A stretch of DNA of 64,000 bases, from assembly GCA_900543585.1 (NCBI GenBank), contig UQRP01000002.1:86375-150374 (forward strand), given 5' to 3'. The translations under genes and the position numbers were made by a program. Shown here piece after piece: positions 49,780 to 57,584 of this stretch (positions within the stretch are counted from its first letter, which is position 1; every line of letters starts with the position of its first letter). The notes below the pieces were generated by a model. It saw only the letters and a list, made by a program, of their open reading frames with translations, was not told the DNA's origin and searched no databases. The stretch is from an uncultured Prevotella sp. Its GTDB lineage: Bacteria > Bacteroidota > Bacteroidia > Bacteroidales > Bacteroidaceae.

Positions 49780-51273
49780 TTACAGTTTTATCTTTACCTT
49801 CTTAGGCTTGCTCTCGTTCGACATCTTGTCGAGAGCTGTAACGACATACGTATAATCAGTCTTTCCATTCTCATAAGGGAGTTTATAATAGGTGTCACTT
49901 GTTATGGCTACGATCTTTGCCGGGTTTTCAAGGTCTATCTTCTCGCCCTTGGCAAATTTATAGACAACATACTGCTTTGCTACGTCATGCCATGCTTTTC
50001 CGCGTGGTACAGTCCAGAAAAGGATGTAGCCGTCACTCGTCCACACGGGCTTCACCTTTCGGGGCTTCTTGGGTGCTTTATGGTCGATAAACGGCATCAG
50101 TGGTTGCAGAGCTGGATAACGCCAGTAATTGGTGCGCAATACATTGCCATAGTTGCCGACATTGTCGGCTACAGCCTGAGCGTACCATAGCACGGTACCG
50201 TCAATATGATGCGCTTCCTCATGCAGCCGGCGCTTGGCTGGCAACTGGCTGATGGAGGGGTTGGATAAATCCGCTGCCTTGACGGTGCGCTCCACATCCT
50301 CACCGATATATAGCGGGCGATGGGAGGCGTATTTGTCCCACCATTTTATCAGGGTGGCATAGTCTGCAGCTTTATTGCCTATCTCCCAGTAAATTTGCGG
50401 AACGCAATAGTCTATCCATCCGTTGTTGACCCACAGCAGCACATCGGCATAGAGGTCATCATAGTTTTGGAGGCCGTAGGTCAGCGAACCATTCTTGGGG
50501 TCCGTGCGCTGGTTACGGTAAATGCCAAATGGAGAGACGCCAAACTTCACCCATGGCTTGCGCTTATGGATCGTCTCGCCAAGCTGCTCTACAAAGCGGC
50601 TGACATTATCCCGGCGCCAGTCCCCGATGTTCTTGAAGCCACGAGGGTCTGCACGAAAATAGGATTCGTCGGGAATCTCCTCGCCTGCAACGGGGTATGG
50701 ATAGAAGTAGTCGTCGATATGAAATCCGTCAATATCATACCTTGACACGATGTCATCAGCCACGCGGCAGATGTAATCGGCATTCTCTTTCAGTGCGGGG
50801 TTGAGGATGAGCTGACCACCATAGGAGAACACTCGCTCCGGATGCTCAGCGGCGATATGTGTCACCGCCACAGCCGTTGTACCCTTGGTTTTGGCTCTGT
50901 AAGGGTTGATCCAGGCATGGAGTTCCATGCCACGTTTGTGACATTGCTCTACCATCCATGCCAACGGGTCCCAGTAAGGCTGTGGTGCCCTACCCTGTTG
51001 ACCGGTGAGATACCGGCTCCACGGCTCTATGTCGCTTTGGTAGAGAGCGTCACATTCAGGACGCACCTGAAAGATGATGGCGTTGACTCCATCTGCCTTC
51101 AGAATATCAAGCTGCCGGCTGAGCTTTTGCTGGATAGCCTGTGTGGACATACCTATAAACTGCCCATTGACAGCTTGAATCCATGCACCACGAAACTCAC
51201 GCTTCTGAGCTGTCGCAGTGCTACAAATAAAAATAAGGAATATCAATAATTGCTTAATGTCAATCTTGTTCAT
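49780..51273 (-). CDS. GHL10-type (YddW-like) exported glycosidase
   Basis: A 497-residue exported protein with a signal peptide (residues 1-21). A GHL10/DUF187 domain (about 25-360) begins REFRGAWIQAVNGQF and includes FQVRPECDALY, ELHAWINPYRA and DGFHIDDYFYP, the last with candidate catalytic acidic residues. A C-terminal fibronectin-III-like domain (about 400-495) follows. Relatives are thought to act on peptidoglycan or other glycans; the substrate is unproven here. The downstream 150 nt stay open in the same frame after the stop. Confidence 0.88.
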   Translation of the reverse strand: MNKIDIKQLLIFLIFICSTATAQKREFRGAWIQAVNGQFIGMSTQAIQQKLSRQLDILKADGVNAIIFQVRPECDALYQSDIEPWSRYLTGQQGRAPQPYWDPLAWMVEQCHKRGMELHAWINPYRAKTKGTTAVAVTHIAAEHPERVFSYGGQLILNPALKENADYICRVADDIVSRYDIDGFHIDDYFYPYPVAGEEIPDESYFRADPRGFKNIGDWRRDNVSRFVEQLGETIHKRKPWVKFGVSPFGIYRNQRTDPKNGSLTYGLQNYDDLYADVLLWVNNGWIDYCVPQIYWEIGNKAADYATLIKWWDKYASHRPLYIGEDVERTVKAADLSNPSISQLPAKRRLHEEAHHIDGTVLWYAQAVADNVGNYGNVLRTNYWRYPALQPLMPFIDHKAPKKPRKVKPVWTSDGYILFWTVPRGKAWHDVAKQYVVYKFAKGEKIDLENPAKIVAITSDTYYKLPYENGKTDYTYVVTALDKMSNESKPKKVKIKL

Positions 51274-51361
51274 CGATCGGCCGATTTTCTACTAAACTCT
51301 AATACTTTTACTTTTCTGCAAATGTAATATATTTATTTCATATCCACAAGTCTTTACAAAC

Positions 51362-51392
51362 AAAAAAAGCCCCGGACATTGTCCGAGGCTCA
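51362..51392 (-). terminator. terminator of the OmpP1-like gene
   Basis: AGCC-CGGAC and GTCCG-AGGCT form a stem around ATT. On the minus strand it is followed by a run of seven T. Confidence 0.85.
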
Positions 51393-51410
51393 AATATTTA
51401 ATGATAGAGC

Positions 51411-52991
51411 TTAGAATCTGTAACCAAGCGTGAAGAGCAACTGGTGTCTGTCGAACTTGACCTTAGTAGCTGTAGGAACATTATTGTTAGCAGATGATAC
51501 CTTGTCATTGTCATAGTACATGAACGGGTAGTAATCACCATTCGTCTGACTGTACTGATAAGCTGCATCGAAGAATACATTCTTATAGGTATATCCTAAA
51601 CCGAAGGTGAAACGATTCGTAGCCTTCCAGTTGGTATAGTCGGCTGATGTGGCATAACCTACCCCCGGAGACTGAATGGACTGGTCACGAAAAGCATTGT
51701 CCTTGAACTGCGGAGATACATAGTTATAACCTAAACGGATAGCAAGCTCAGGAATGGGTTTTACCTCTGCACCGAATTTCAGTGTGTGAACACCCTTGAG
51801 GTTGAGCTCGGTATCTCTGTTCATAGCTTCATCGCTATTGCTGTTATCATAGTATCCACCCCATTCATCATAATAGCCACCATCGTTGATGCGGTTGTCG
51901 ATGTTGGTATAGTCCTGATACTCATAGGTGAAACCAAGAGCGAGGTAGTTGCCCACAGTGTGACCTAAACTTACACCAAACTTCCATGGTGTATAGACCT
52001 TGTAGTCGTAAACGGATGCATTGCCATTAGGGCTTGTCTGCTCACCATTGGGTTTAGTCATGGTAAGGTCGGCTCCGTTATGCATGGTCAGGTCATACCA
52101 GACAGGCGTATTCACATACAGACCGATACGGAACGGTGACTCTTCGAAGGGACGGAAGATAGCACCCAACTTGACATCGAAGCCAGTGCCGTCAATCTTT
52201 AGCTGCTCCCAGTTCTCGGAATAGTTACTCTGCTCCAAATCCTCTGTGTAGTATTTATTGGTACGATAGTTTACATCGTGAATTCCCATCGTCAAGCCAA
52301 GGTAGATGCGGTCGTGGATGTTGCCACTGATGTTGAAGTCATACTCGCCGATGTATCCATAGTCACGATTGCCAAACATGTATTGGGTACCATTGAGAAA
52401 GTCATATACTGTCGATTTCCCGTCATCGGAAGACTTTTTATTCAATACTTGTCCATAGAGATCATCGACCGAAGTCCACGCCATGCTGTTGTCGTAGTTC
52501 AAGCCGATATTGTTTTTGAGTGCTGTGAGCTTGTTAAGTGAAGCATTCGTCAGCGTGTTGGCACCACTGAGAATTTGGTTAAAGTTGCGGCTCTTGTGAT
52601 AGTTGAAACCAAAGTTCAAATAAGAGTTCCGGCCGTTGCGCATAGCCCATACAAAACCTATCTGGTCGAAACTAGCATTGGTCTTGTCGCCTTTGATAGA
52701 CATATTGCTGCCACCATAGCTTAAAGAGGTATTGGCATTGTCACCGGATTGTGAAACCAGGCCACCGGATATAGATATCTGTGACTTACGGAACATACCG
52801 ATACCAGCAGGGTTGCTCTGCATGGTAGAAATATCAGCACCAAGAGCCTCCATGGCTCCACCCATACCGACATAGCGAGCGGTACCGTTGAGCTCATTCT
52901 CCATGAGTTTGGTATCTTGGTATGTCTCTTGAGCAGCCAATGGCAATGCCATCATTCCCATAGCCGCTAAAAGAAAATACTTCGTATTCAT
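51411..52991 (-). CDS. OmpP1/FadL/TodX-family outer-membrane transporter
   Basis: A 526-residue barrel with a signal peptide (residues 1-20, ending LAAQ). An N-terminal hatch-like segment follows (GTARYVGMGGAMEALGADISTM, then NPAGIGMF) carrying the NPAG motif of FadL-type hydrophobic-compound transporters. Many amphipathic strands follow, and the chain ends in a C-terminal Phe (HQLLFTLGYRF). It probably takes up hydrophobic substrates such as fatty acids; the actual substrate is unknown. It lies 30 nt downstream of the Tyr/Trp-rich exported gene and is probably co-transcribed. Confidence 0.9.
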   Translation of the reverse strand: MNTKYFLLAAMGMMALPLAAQETYQDTKLMENELNGTARYVGMGGAMEALGADISTMQSNPAGIGMFRKSQISISGGLVSQSGDNANTSLSYGGSNMSIKGDKTNASFDQIGFVWAMRNGRNSYLNFGFNYHKSRNFNQILSGANTLTNASLNKLTALKNNIGLNYDNSMAWTSVDDLYGQVLNKKSSDDGKSTVYDFLNGTQYMFGNRDYGYIGEYDFNISGNIHDRIYLGLTMGIHDVNYRTNKYYTEDLEQSNYSENWEQLKIDGTGFDVKLGAIFRPFEESPFRIGLYVNTPVWYDLTMHNGADLTMTKPNGEQTSPNGNASVYDYKVYTPWKFGVSLGHTVGNYLALGFTYEYQDYTNIDNRINDGGYYDEWGGYYDNSNSDEAMNRDTELNLKGVHTLKFGAEVKPIPELAIRLGYNYVSPQFKDNAFRDQSIQSPGVGYATSADYTNWKATNRFTFGLGYTYKNVFFDAAYQYSQTNGDYYPFMYYDNDKVSSANNNVPTATKVKFDRHQLLFTLGYRF

Positions 52992-53021
52992 AATATAATG
53001 TGTTGATTTATTTCACGATAT

Positions 53022-53915
53022 TTATCTTCTGCCGCCAAAACTGCCGCCACCGGCATGGCCACCGCCGAAGCTGCCACCGCCGAAGCCGCCACCTGTATGA
53101 CCGCCACCGAAGCCGCCACCTCCGGAGAAGCCACCAGTGGAGCCTCCAGAGAAACCGCCAAAGGAGCGGGTAGCCCCCTCACTACGGGTACCATTACCGA
53201 AGGTGCGGTTACCAAACGAGCGGGTGCCTGTGGTTCTGTAAGTACCATTATTCCATGTACGGTTTCCGTCTGTCGAACTATACGTGCGACCGCCTCTCCA
53301 GGTGCGTGCACCCGTGTAACCGCCAGAGTTAGCGCCTCCACGGTTCACATAATAGCCGCCACCCCAGTAAGGATAGCCCCAGCCATACCATCCATAGCCA
53401 TAGTAGGGCCTGCCCCAGCCGTAGCCATAATACCATGGGCTATACCAGCCTGCATATCCATAATACCATGGGTCGTACCAGCCACCATACCAGCCTGCAT
53501 ACCATGGATTGTACCAGGGATCGGCCCAATAGGTGTCATAGAACCAGGGATCATAGAAGCCGTCCCAACGGGACATGCGACGCGTGTAGGTGTAGTCCTG
53601 GTCAAACTTGGCACTGCCGGGATAGACGTAGGCAGTGTCGACATACGATGTATCGGGATAGACACCACGACCTGGGCGGAAGGTGATAATATCATTACCC
53701 AGGCTGTCAGAACCTATCTTCTGGTAGTAGCTGTTCAGACGGCCATAGCGGTTGTATTCATCAACATTTCTGTTGCTACCGCAGTAATACGCCGGCTTTT
53801 CATCAGCGGCGGATTTACTTTCCACCTTGCTGGGCGTAAAGTAAACATCGTCTTGCGCCATCGATGCCAGCGGCATCGAGCCAGCAAGAATTAATAGCAT
53901 CAATAACTTTTTCAT
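53022..53915 (-). CDS. exported Tyr/Trp/Gly-rich low-complexity protein
   Basis: A 297-residue protein with a signal peptide (residues 1-20, ending SMAQ). After a normal N-terminal region (about 21-120), residues about 120-195 are dominated by Trp, Tyr, Gly and Pro in DPWY/GWYG-type units. The C-terminal region (about 205-297) is Gly/Ser/Arg-rich with GGGFGGGH-like units. No enzyme motif is seen. Related low-complexity proteins in Bacteroidota have no known role; a surface or matrix role is a guess. It lies upstream of the OmpP1-like gene. Long antisense open frames arise from its biased composition. Confidence 0.75.
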   Translation of the reverse strand: MKKLLMLLILAGSMPLASMAQDDVYFTPSKVESKSAADEKPAYYCGSNRNVDEYNRYGRLNSYYQKIGSDSLGNDIITFRPGRGVYPDTSYVDTAYVYPGSAKFDQDYTYTRRMSRWDGFYDPWFYDTYWADPWYNPWYAGWYGGWYDPWYYGYAGWYSPWYYGYGWGRPYYGYGWYGWGYPYWGGGYYVNRGGANSGGYTGARTWRGGRTYSSTDGNRTWNNGTYRTTGTRSFGNRTFGNGTRSEGATRSFGGFSGGSTGGFSGGGGFGGGHTGGGFGGGSFGGGHAGGGSFGGRR

Positions 53916-54035
53916 ATCTTTTCAATTTTAAATTGTCATATTCTGTTCTTTATTTGCATCTACAAAATTAATGCCTATTCTCATGCAAAATTACGGAAAA
54001 ACCCTAAGCGATAGTAGGATTTTCCCTATTTTTTT

Positions 54036-54043
54036 TAATTTTG
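54036..54043 (+). promoter_or_regulatory. -7 promoter box TAATTTTG for prmA
   Basis: TAATTTTG lies 19 nt before the ATG at 54063. Confidence 0.55.
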
Positions 54044-54062
54044 CACAAAAATTATAGGAAGT

Positions 54063-54920
54063 ATGGAATACTTAGTATCTGATTTTACTATTTCGTGCCC
54101 TACCGGACTAATGCAGGCGGCACGTGACTTGTTGGCTGACACAGCGGCTGAGGCTGGTTTTGAATCGTTTGAAGACACTGACAGTGGCCTCAAAGGCTAT
54201 GTCCAGGAAGGCCTCTTTGACAAGGCGGTTTTGGATGCTGTTCTTGCCGATTTCCCCTTGACAGAGACAACCATTTCCTACGTCATCGATAAGGCGGAAA
54301 ATAAAGACTGGAATGAAACGTGGGAGGAGGCTGGATTTGAGCCTATTAATATCGATGGAAAAATTGTTGTCGTGGATGTAGCCCATAAAGCCGGGGACGT
54401 TGGAGACGCTAAGAAAATAGTCATTGACGCTAAGTTGGCATTCGGAACAGGGACGCACGAGACAACCCAGATGATAGTCTCCACACTCTTGGCTATGGAT
54501 CTTCAGAATAAACGTGTCCTCGACTGTGGATGTGGTACGGGGATACTGGGCATAGCAGCAAGCATGTTAGGTGCTAAGGATGTGGAAGCCTACGACATTG
54601 ACGAGTGGAGCGTTGAGAACACGCGACACAATGCTGTATTGAACAATATCGAAAATATCTCTGTTCATCTTGGCGATGCCTCTGTGGTAAAAACGCTGTA
54701 CGGAAAGTTCGATGTGGTCTTAGCCAATATCAACCGCAACATTCTTCTCAATGACATGCCTGTTATGGTAGACGTCTTAGCTGATGGCGGTTGCTTGATT
54801 ATCAGCGGCTTTTATAAAGAGGATATACCTTTACTTGAATCTAAGGCCAAGAACCTTGGACTTAGCTTGCTGACAGGTAAGAGTAAGGGCGACTGGCAGA
54901 TGCTGAAGTTTGCAAAATGA
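54063..54920 (+). CDS. prmA: ribosomal protein L11 methyltransferase
   Basis: A 285-residue SAM enzyme that trimethylates L11. The N-terminal substrate domain (about 1-80) is followed by a Rossmann methyltransferase domain with LAFGTGTHETTQM, the SAM motif VLDCGCGTGILGIAA (about 157-171) and VVLANINRNILL (about 219-230), the usual PrmA signature. Length is typical. It converges on manC through a strong terminator. Confidence 0.93.
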   Translation: MEYLVSDFTISCPTGLMQAARDLLADTAAEAGFESFEDTDSGLKGYVQEGLFDKAVLDAVLADFPLTETTISYVIDKAENKDWNETWEEAGFEPINIDGKIVVVDVAHKAGDVGDAKKIVIDAKLAFGTGTHETTQMIVSTLLAMDLQNKRVLDCGCGTGILGIAASMLGAKDVEAYDIDEWSVENTRHNAVLNNIENISVHLGDASVVKTLYGKFDVVLANINRNILLNDMPVMVDVLADGGCLIISGFYKEDIPLLESKAKNLGLSLLTGKSKGDWQMLKFAK

Positions 54921-54955
54921 CTAAATCGGTAGAATTCCAGCTCCTCAAAAATAGA

Positions 54956-54987
54956 GAAAGGGAACGGCTTCTTGTCCGTTCCCTTTC
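54956..54987. terminator. bidirectional terminator between prmA and manC
   Basis: GAAAGGGAACGG (54956-54967) and CCGTTCCCTTTC (54976-54987) are perfect complements with an 8-nt loop. Confidence 0.9.
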
Positions 54988-54990
54988 TTA

Positions 54991-56055
54991 TCAATCTTCA
55001 ATAAAATTTCTTATTCTCTGTTCTTCCGAGAGCTTGCAGACTAAGAGCCTGCCGTCGTGTTCGGCCACAATGTAATCTTCAAGGCCTTGTACGATGACTT
55101 GTTTCTCTCCCGTGGCATGGATGATGCAGTTGTGCGTCTCGTAAGTCTTCACGTTTGGTGCGATGACACCATTGCCATTGAGGTCGCGCTTGGTCTGCAT
55201 CAGCAAGGATGTCCAGGTTCCTAAGTCGCTCCAGCCGAAGTCTGCTGGATAGACAAATATCTCTTCGGCTTTCTCCATGACTGCATAGTCGATAGAAATA
55301 TTGTCGCAGTCAGGATAACTCTTGTCTATCGTCTCCTGCTCCTGTGATGTGCCCAAAACTTTCTGCATGCGCTCGAAGATATTGTTGATGCGGGGAGCAT
55401 AGATGCGTAGCGCGTTGACGATGGTCTCTGCATTCCAAATAAAGATTCCGGCATTCCAGAAATAGTTTGACTCACTGAGATATCGGGTTGCCGTTGTCAG
55501 GTCCGGTTTCTCATGGAAGGCATCAACACGGTAGATTTCCTTATTGCGAAGCGTGTTTGATGACAGGTCGGCCTGAATATATCCATAGCCTGTCTCGGGA
55601 CGGGTGGCCTTCATACCGAGGGTAACGATGGAGTCTGACTCGGCAGTGAAATGCAGACTCTCATTGATGACACGTTGGAACTCTGGAATGTTCACTACCA
55701 AATGGTCGCTGGGCGTCACTACGATGTTGGCCTTGGGGTCTTTCAACTTGATACGCCAGCTGACATAGGCGATACAGGGAGCCGTATTTCTACGACAAGG
55801 CTCAAGAAGAATATTCTCAGGCAGCATCTCAGGGAGCTGCTCTTTCACAATATCAGCATACCGCTTATTGGTGACTACCCATATATTCTCTGGTGGGCAG
55901 ATACCCTTGAAACGGTCTGCTGTCATTTGTATCAGCGTGCGACCCACGCCGAGAACATCTATAAATTGTTTTGGTCGCTCTACGGTACTCATGGGCCAGA
56001 AACGACTGCCTACGCCGCCTGCCATGATGACAAGATGATTATGCTGCAATGTCAT
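54991..56055 (-). CDS. manC: mannose-1-phosphate guanylyltransferase
   Basis: A 354-residue enzyme making GDP-mannose from mannose-1-phosphate and GTP. The nucleotide loop is MAGGVGSRFWPMSTVERPKQF (about residues 11-31), followed by VTPSDHLV (about 113) and the late VYPADFGWSDLGTW (about 270). It is the single-domain form, without the C-terminal isomerase domain of bifunctional ManC/AlgA. GDP-mannose could supply the polysaccharide genes nearby. A -7 box TATTTTTG lies on the minus strand near 56098 to 56091. Confidence 0.93.
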   Translation of the reverse strand: MTLQHNHLVIMAGGVGSRFWPMSTVERPKQFIDVLGVGRTLIQMTADRFKGICPPENIWVVTNKRYADIVKEQLPEMLPENILLEPCRRNTAPCIAYVSWRIKLKDPKANIVVTPSDHLVVNIPEFQRVINESLHFTAESDSIVTLGMKATRPETGYGYIQADLSSNTLRNKEIYRVDAFHEKPDLTTATRYLSESNYFWNAGIFIWNAETIVNALRIYAPRINNIFERMQKVLGTSQEQETIDKSYPDCDNISIDYAVMEKAEEIFVYPADFGWSDLGTWTSLLMQTKRDLNGNGVIAPNVKTYETHNCIIHATGEKQVIVQGLEDYIVAEHDGRLLVCKLSEEQRIRNFIED

Positions 56056-56188
56056 GTGTCTTGTTCTGTATTAAATAGCTTATATAGGTGCAAAAATAAT
56101 AAAATTTCTTCTCTGCCGCAAATTTTTAAGAGCCTAAGAATAGCCTTTTGGCATAATTTTGGTAACTTTATGCCTAAAAAGGGAAATT

Positions 56189-56392
56189 ATGCTCATACAA
56201 TATATTATTTTAGCCGTTGTGCTGACTGCATGTGTGGTCTATGCCGTCTACAGGGCGATAAAGGCACTGAGTGTTAAGTCTGGTGATCCCTGCTATGGCT
56301 GTGCCCTGAAGGATGCGTGCCAGAAGTCAAAGGTCAGACAGCAGCACCCTCTGAGGCATTCATGCAAAGATAAGGTTACTTCCGCTTCTTAA
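56189..56392 (+). CDS. small Cys-rich single-pass membrane protein
   Basis: 67 residues: an N-terminal membrane segment (about 3-25, LIQYIILAVVLTACVVYAVY) then a short cytoplasmic tail with CYGCALKDACQ (three Cys). It resembles FeoB-associated Cys-rich small proteins of Bacteroidota, although no feoB is in the window. The last 17 nt overlap the end of the convergent gene. The ATG at 56189 is chosen over a TTG ten codons earlier because the membrane segment then starts at the N-terminus. Confidence 0.6.
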   Translation: MLIQYIILAVVLTACVVYAVYRAIKALSVKSGDPCYGCALKDACQKSKVRQQHPLRHSCKDKVTSAS

Positions 56393-56804
56393 ACATTCCC
56401 ATGAAGGTCTTGCGATGGAATCGCTCGTCGGCCTTCAACACCTCCAGTACTTTTCCTGGAGGGAGGATCTTGCAGAACTTTAGATGGTAGTCCCTCTGCA
56501 TCTTCTTCATCTCCAGGTCGATGGCGTCCATCTGTTTGATGGCTTGGAGACTGGCTTTGTTATCGCTGGTATCCACAAATCGGAAACTACGCATCTTCTC
56601 AAAGAGAATGCGCTGCTTCTGCTGCATCTCCTCGTATATGGGGAAGAAGGCAGCAGCCTCCATGGGAGTCAGTCCCGCTTCTGTGGTGATATATTGGCGT
56701 ATTTCTATCTCAAAGCGCTTCGGGTCGAAACGCTTGGGACGGGGTTGTGAATAACTGATGATGGTTGTGAGCAGCATCAGTAGAAGTACAATTGATTTTT
56801 TCAT
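56376..56804 (-). CDS. exported Spy/CpxP-like small protein
   Basis: 142 residues with a signal peptide (1-19, ending SYSQ) and a helical, Met/Lys/Gln-rich mature part (MQQKQRILFEKMRSF, then AIDLEMKKMQRDYHLKFCKILP). It resembles the small periplasmic LTXXQ-type chaperones, but I do not see a clean LTxxQ motif; ITTEAGLTPMEAA is the nearest. It follows a membrane protein gene that looks like an anti-sigma partner (28-nt gap). This arrangement is common in Bacteroidota envelope-stress loci, but no ECF sigma factor is present upstream. Confidence 0.65.
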   Translation of the reverse strand: MKKSIVLLLMLLTTIISYSQPRPKRFDPKRFEIEIRQYITTEAGLTPMEAAAFFPIYEEMQQKQRILFEKMRSFRFVDTSDNKASLQAIKQMDAIDLEMKKMQRDYHLKFCKILPPGKVLEVLKADERFHRKTFMGMFKKRK

Positions 56805-56832
56805 TCACTTGTTTGTTAAATTGGCAACCTGT

Positions 56833-57237
56833 CTATTTAGCGTCTGCCATATAGGCATACATGTCTTCACTGTCCATCATGGAATAGTCGACCATGGCAT
56901 TGAGATTGTATGACTCTGTGGCATGGCTGGACACAGCTTCCTGCACCTCTGAATCTCCATGTCCATGATGGCTGTTGTAACGTAGATATCCACCTAAGGA
57001 AAAGACGACAACGCTGACGGCTGCCGCTACACTCACCACTGTACGACGGTAACGTTCCCAAAGCGAAACCTCCTTGGCAGAATGCGGTATTGGGCGCCGA
57101 GGCATGGCATCGTCGTCGATAGTCTGTATCCTTTGCATGACGCGGTCGGAGAGACTGTCGAAATAACCTTCCGGAACTGTGAAATGATCGCGTGTCCCGT
57201 AAGTTTGCTTTAAATAATGCTCGTCTTTGTTGAACAT
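56833..57237 (-). CDS. single-pass membrane protein, anti-sigma-like layout
   Basis: 134 residues starting at MFNKDEHYL; an ATG 11 codons upstream is less likely. Cytoplasmic N-terminus (about 1-60, with FTVPEGYFDSLSDRVM), one membrane segment (about 68-88), then a periplasmic tail. The FxVPEGYFDxL segment recurs in Bacteroidota membrane proteins encoded beside ECF sigma factors. No sigma gene is next to it here; instead a 22-bp repeat array occupies the upstream region. Confidence 0.65.
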   Translation of the reverse strand: MFNKDEHYLKQTYGTRDHFTVPEGYFDSLSDRVMQRIQTIDDDAMPRRPIPHSAKEVSLWERYRRTVVSVAAAVSVVVFSLGGYLRYNSHHGHGDSEVQEAVSSHATESYNLNAMVDYSMMDSEDMYAYMADAK

Positions 57238-57292
57238 AGTCTTGCTTTTTCTTTTATGACGATTGTGCACTTGAAAAGTTTAATCGCTCTTG

Positions 57293-57424
57293 GATATTCA
57301 CGGCAAATGCCAACGATATCCGTGACAAATGCCAACGATATCCGTGACAAATGCCAACGATATCCGTGACAAATGCCAGCGATATCCGTGACAAATGCCA
57401 ACGATATCCGTGGGATATGTCGTG
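57293..57424. repeat. six direct 22-bp repeats
   Basis: Units of GATATCCGTGACAAATGCCAAC start at 57293 (degenerate), 57315, 57337, 57359, 57381 and 57403 with exact 22-bp spacing and almost no divergence in the middle copies. No spacers, so not CRISPR. The 347-nt gap between 57238 and 57584 holds only this array and the hairpin at 57486. Confidence 0.9.
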
Positions 57425-57485
57425 ACACAGCGAAAATAGCGCGCACTGTACATAACGAATAATGTCTGTAAATCGTATAAAGCGA

Positions 57486-57521
57486 GGGGGAAGTCCTTAC
57501 ACATGTGCAAGGACTTCCCCC
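57486..57521. terminator. perfect 13-bp hairpin downstream of ppdK
   Basis: GGGGGAAGTCCTT (57486-57498) and AAGGACTTCCCCC (57509-57521) are exact complements around a 10-nt loop. It follows the minus-strand ppdK stop by about 60 nt and lacks a clear T-run. Confidence 0.65.
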
Positions 57522-57584
57522 AATGGCTATTTATTCTTTCGGCAGACTCTCTTATAGGAGTCTACTTCTTTTCAAGCAAGCGCT

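Noticed and set aside
53055..53894. Long plus-strand open frame of 279 codons opposite the Tyr/Trp-rich gene
   Set aside because: Low-complexity Ala/Thr/Ile composition produced by the antisense of a biased gene; no signal, start context or family.
57293..57424. Repeat array considered as CRISPR
   Set aside because: The 22-bp units are directly contiguous, with no spacers, and no cas gene is nearby.
57210..57510. Minus-strand frames with repeated RISLAFVTD / DIVGICHGY segments
   Set aside because: They are translations of the 22-bp repeats, which are not a multiple of three, so the frame has no fixed periodicity expected of a repeat protein.
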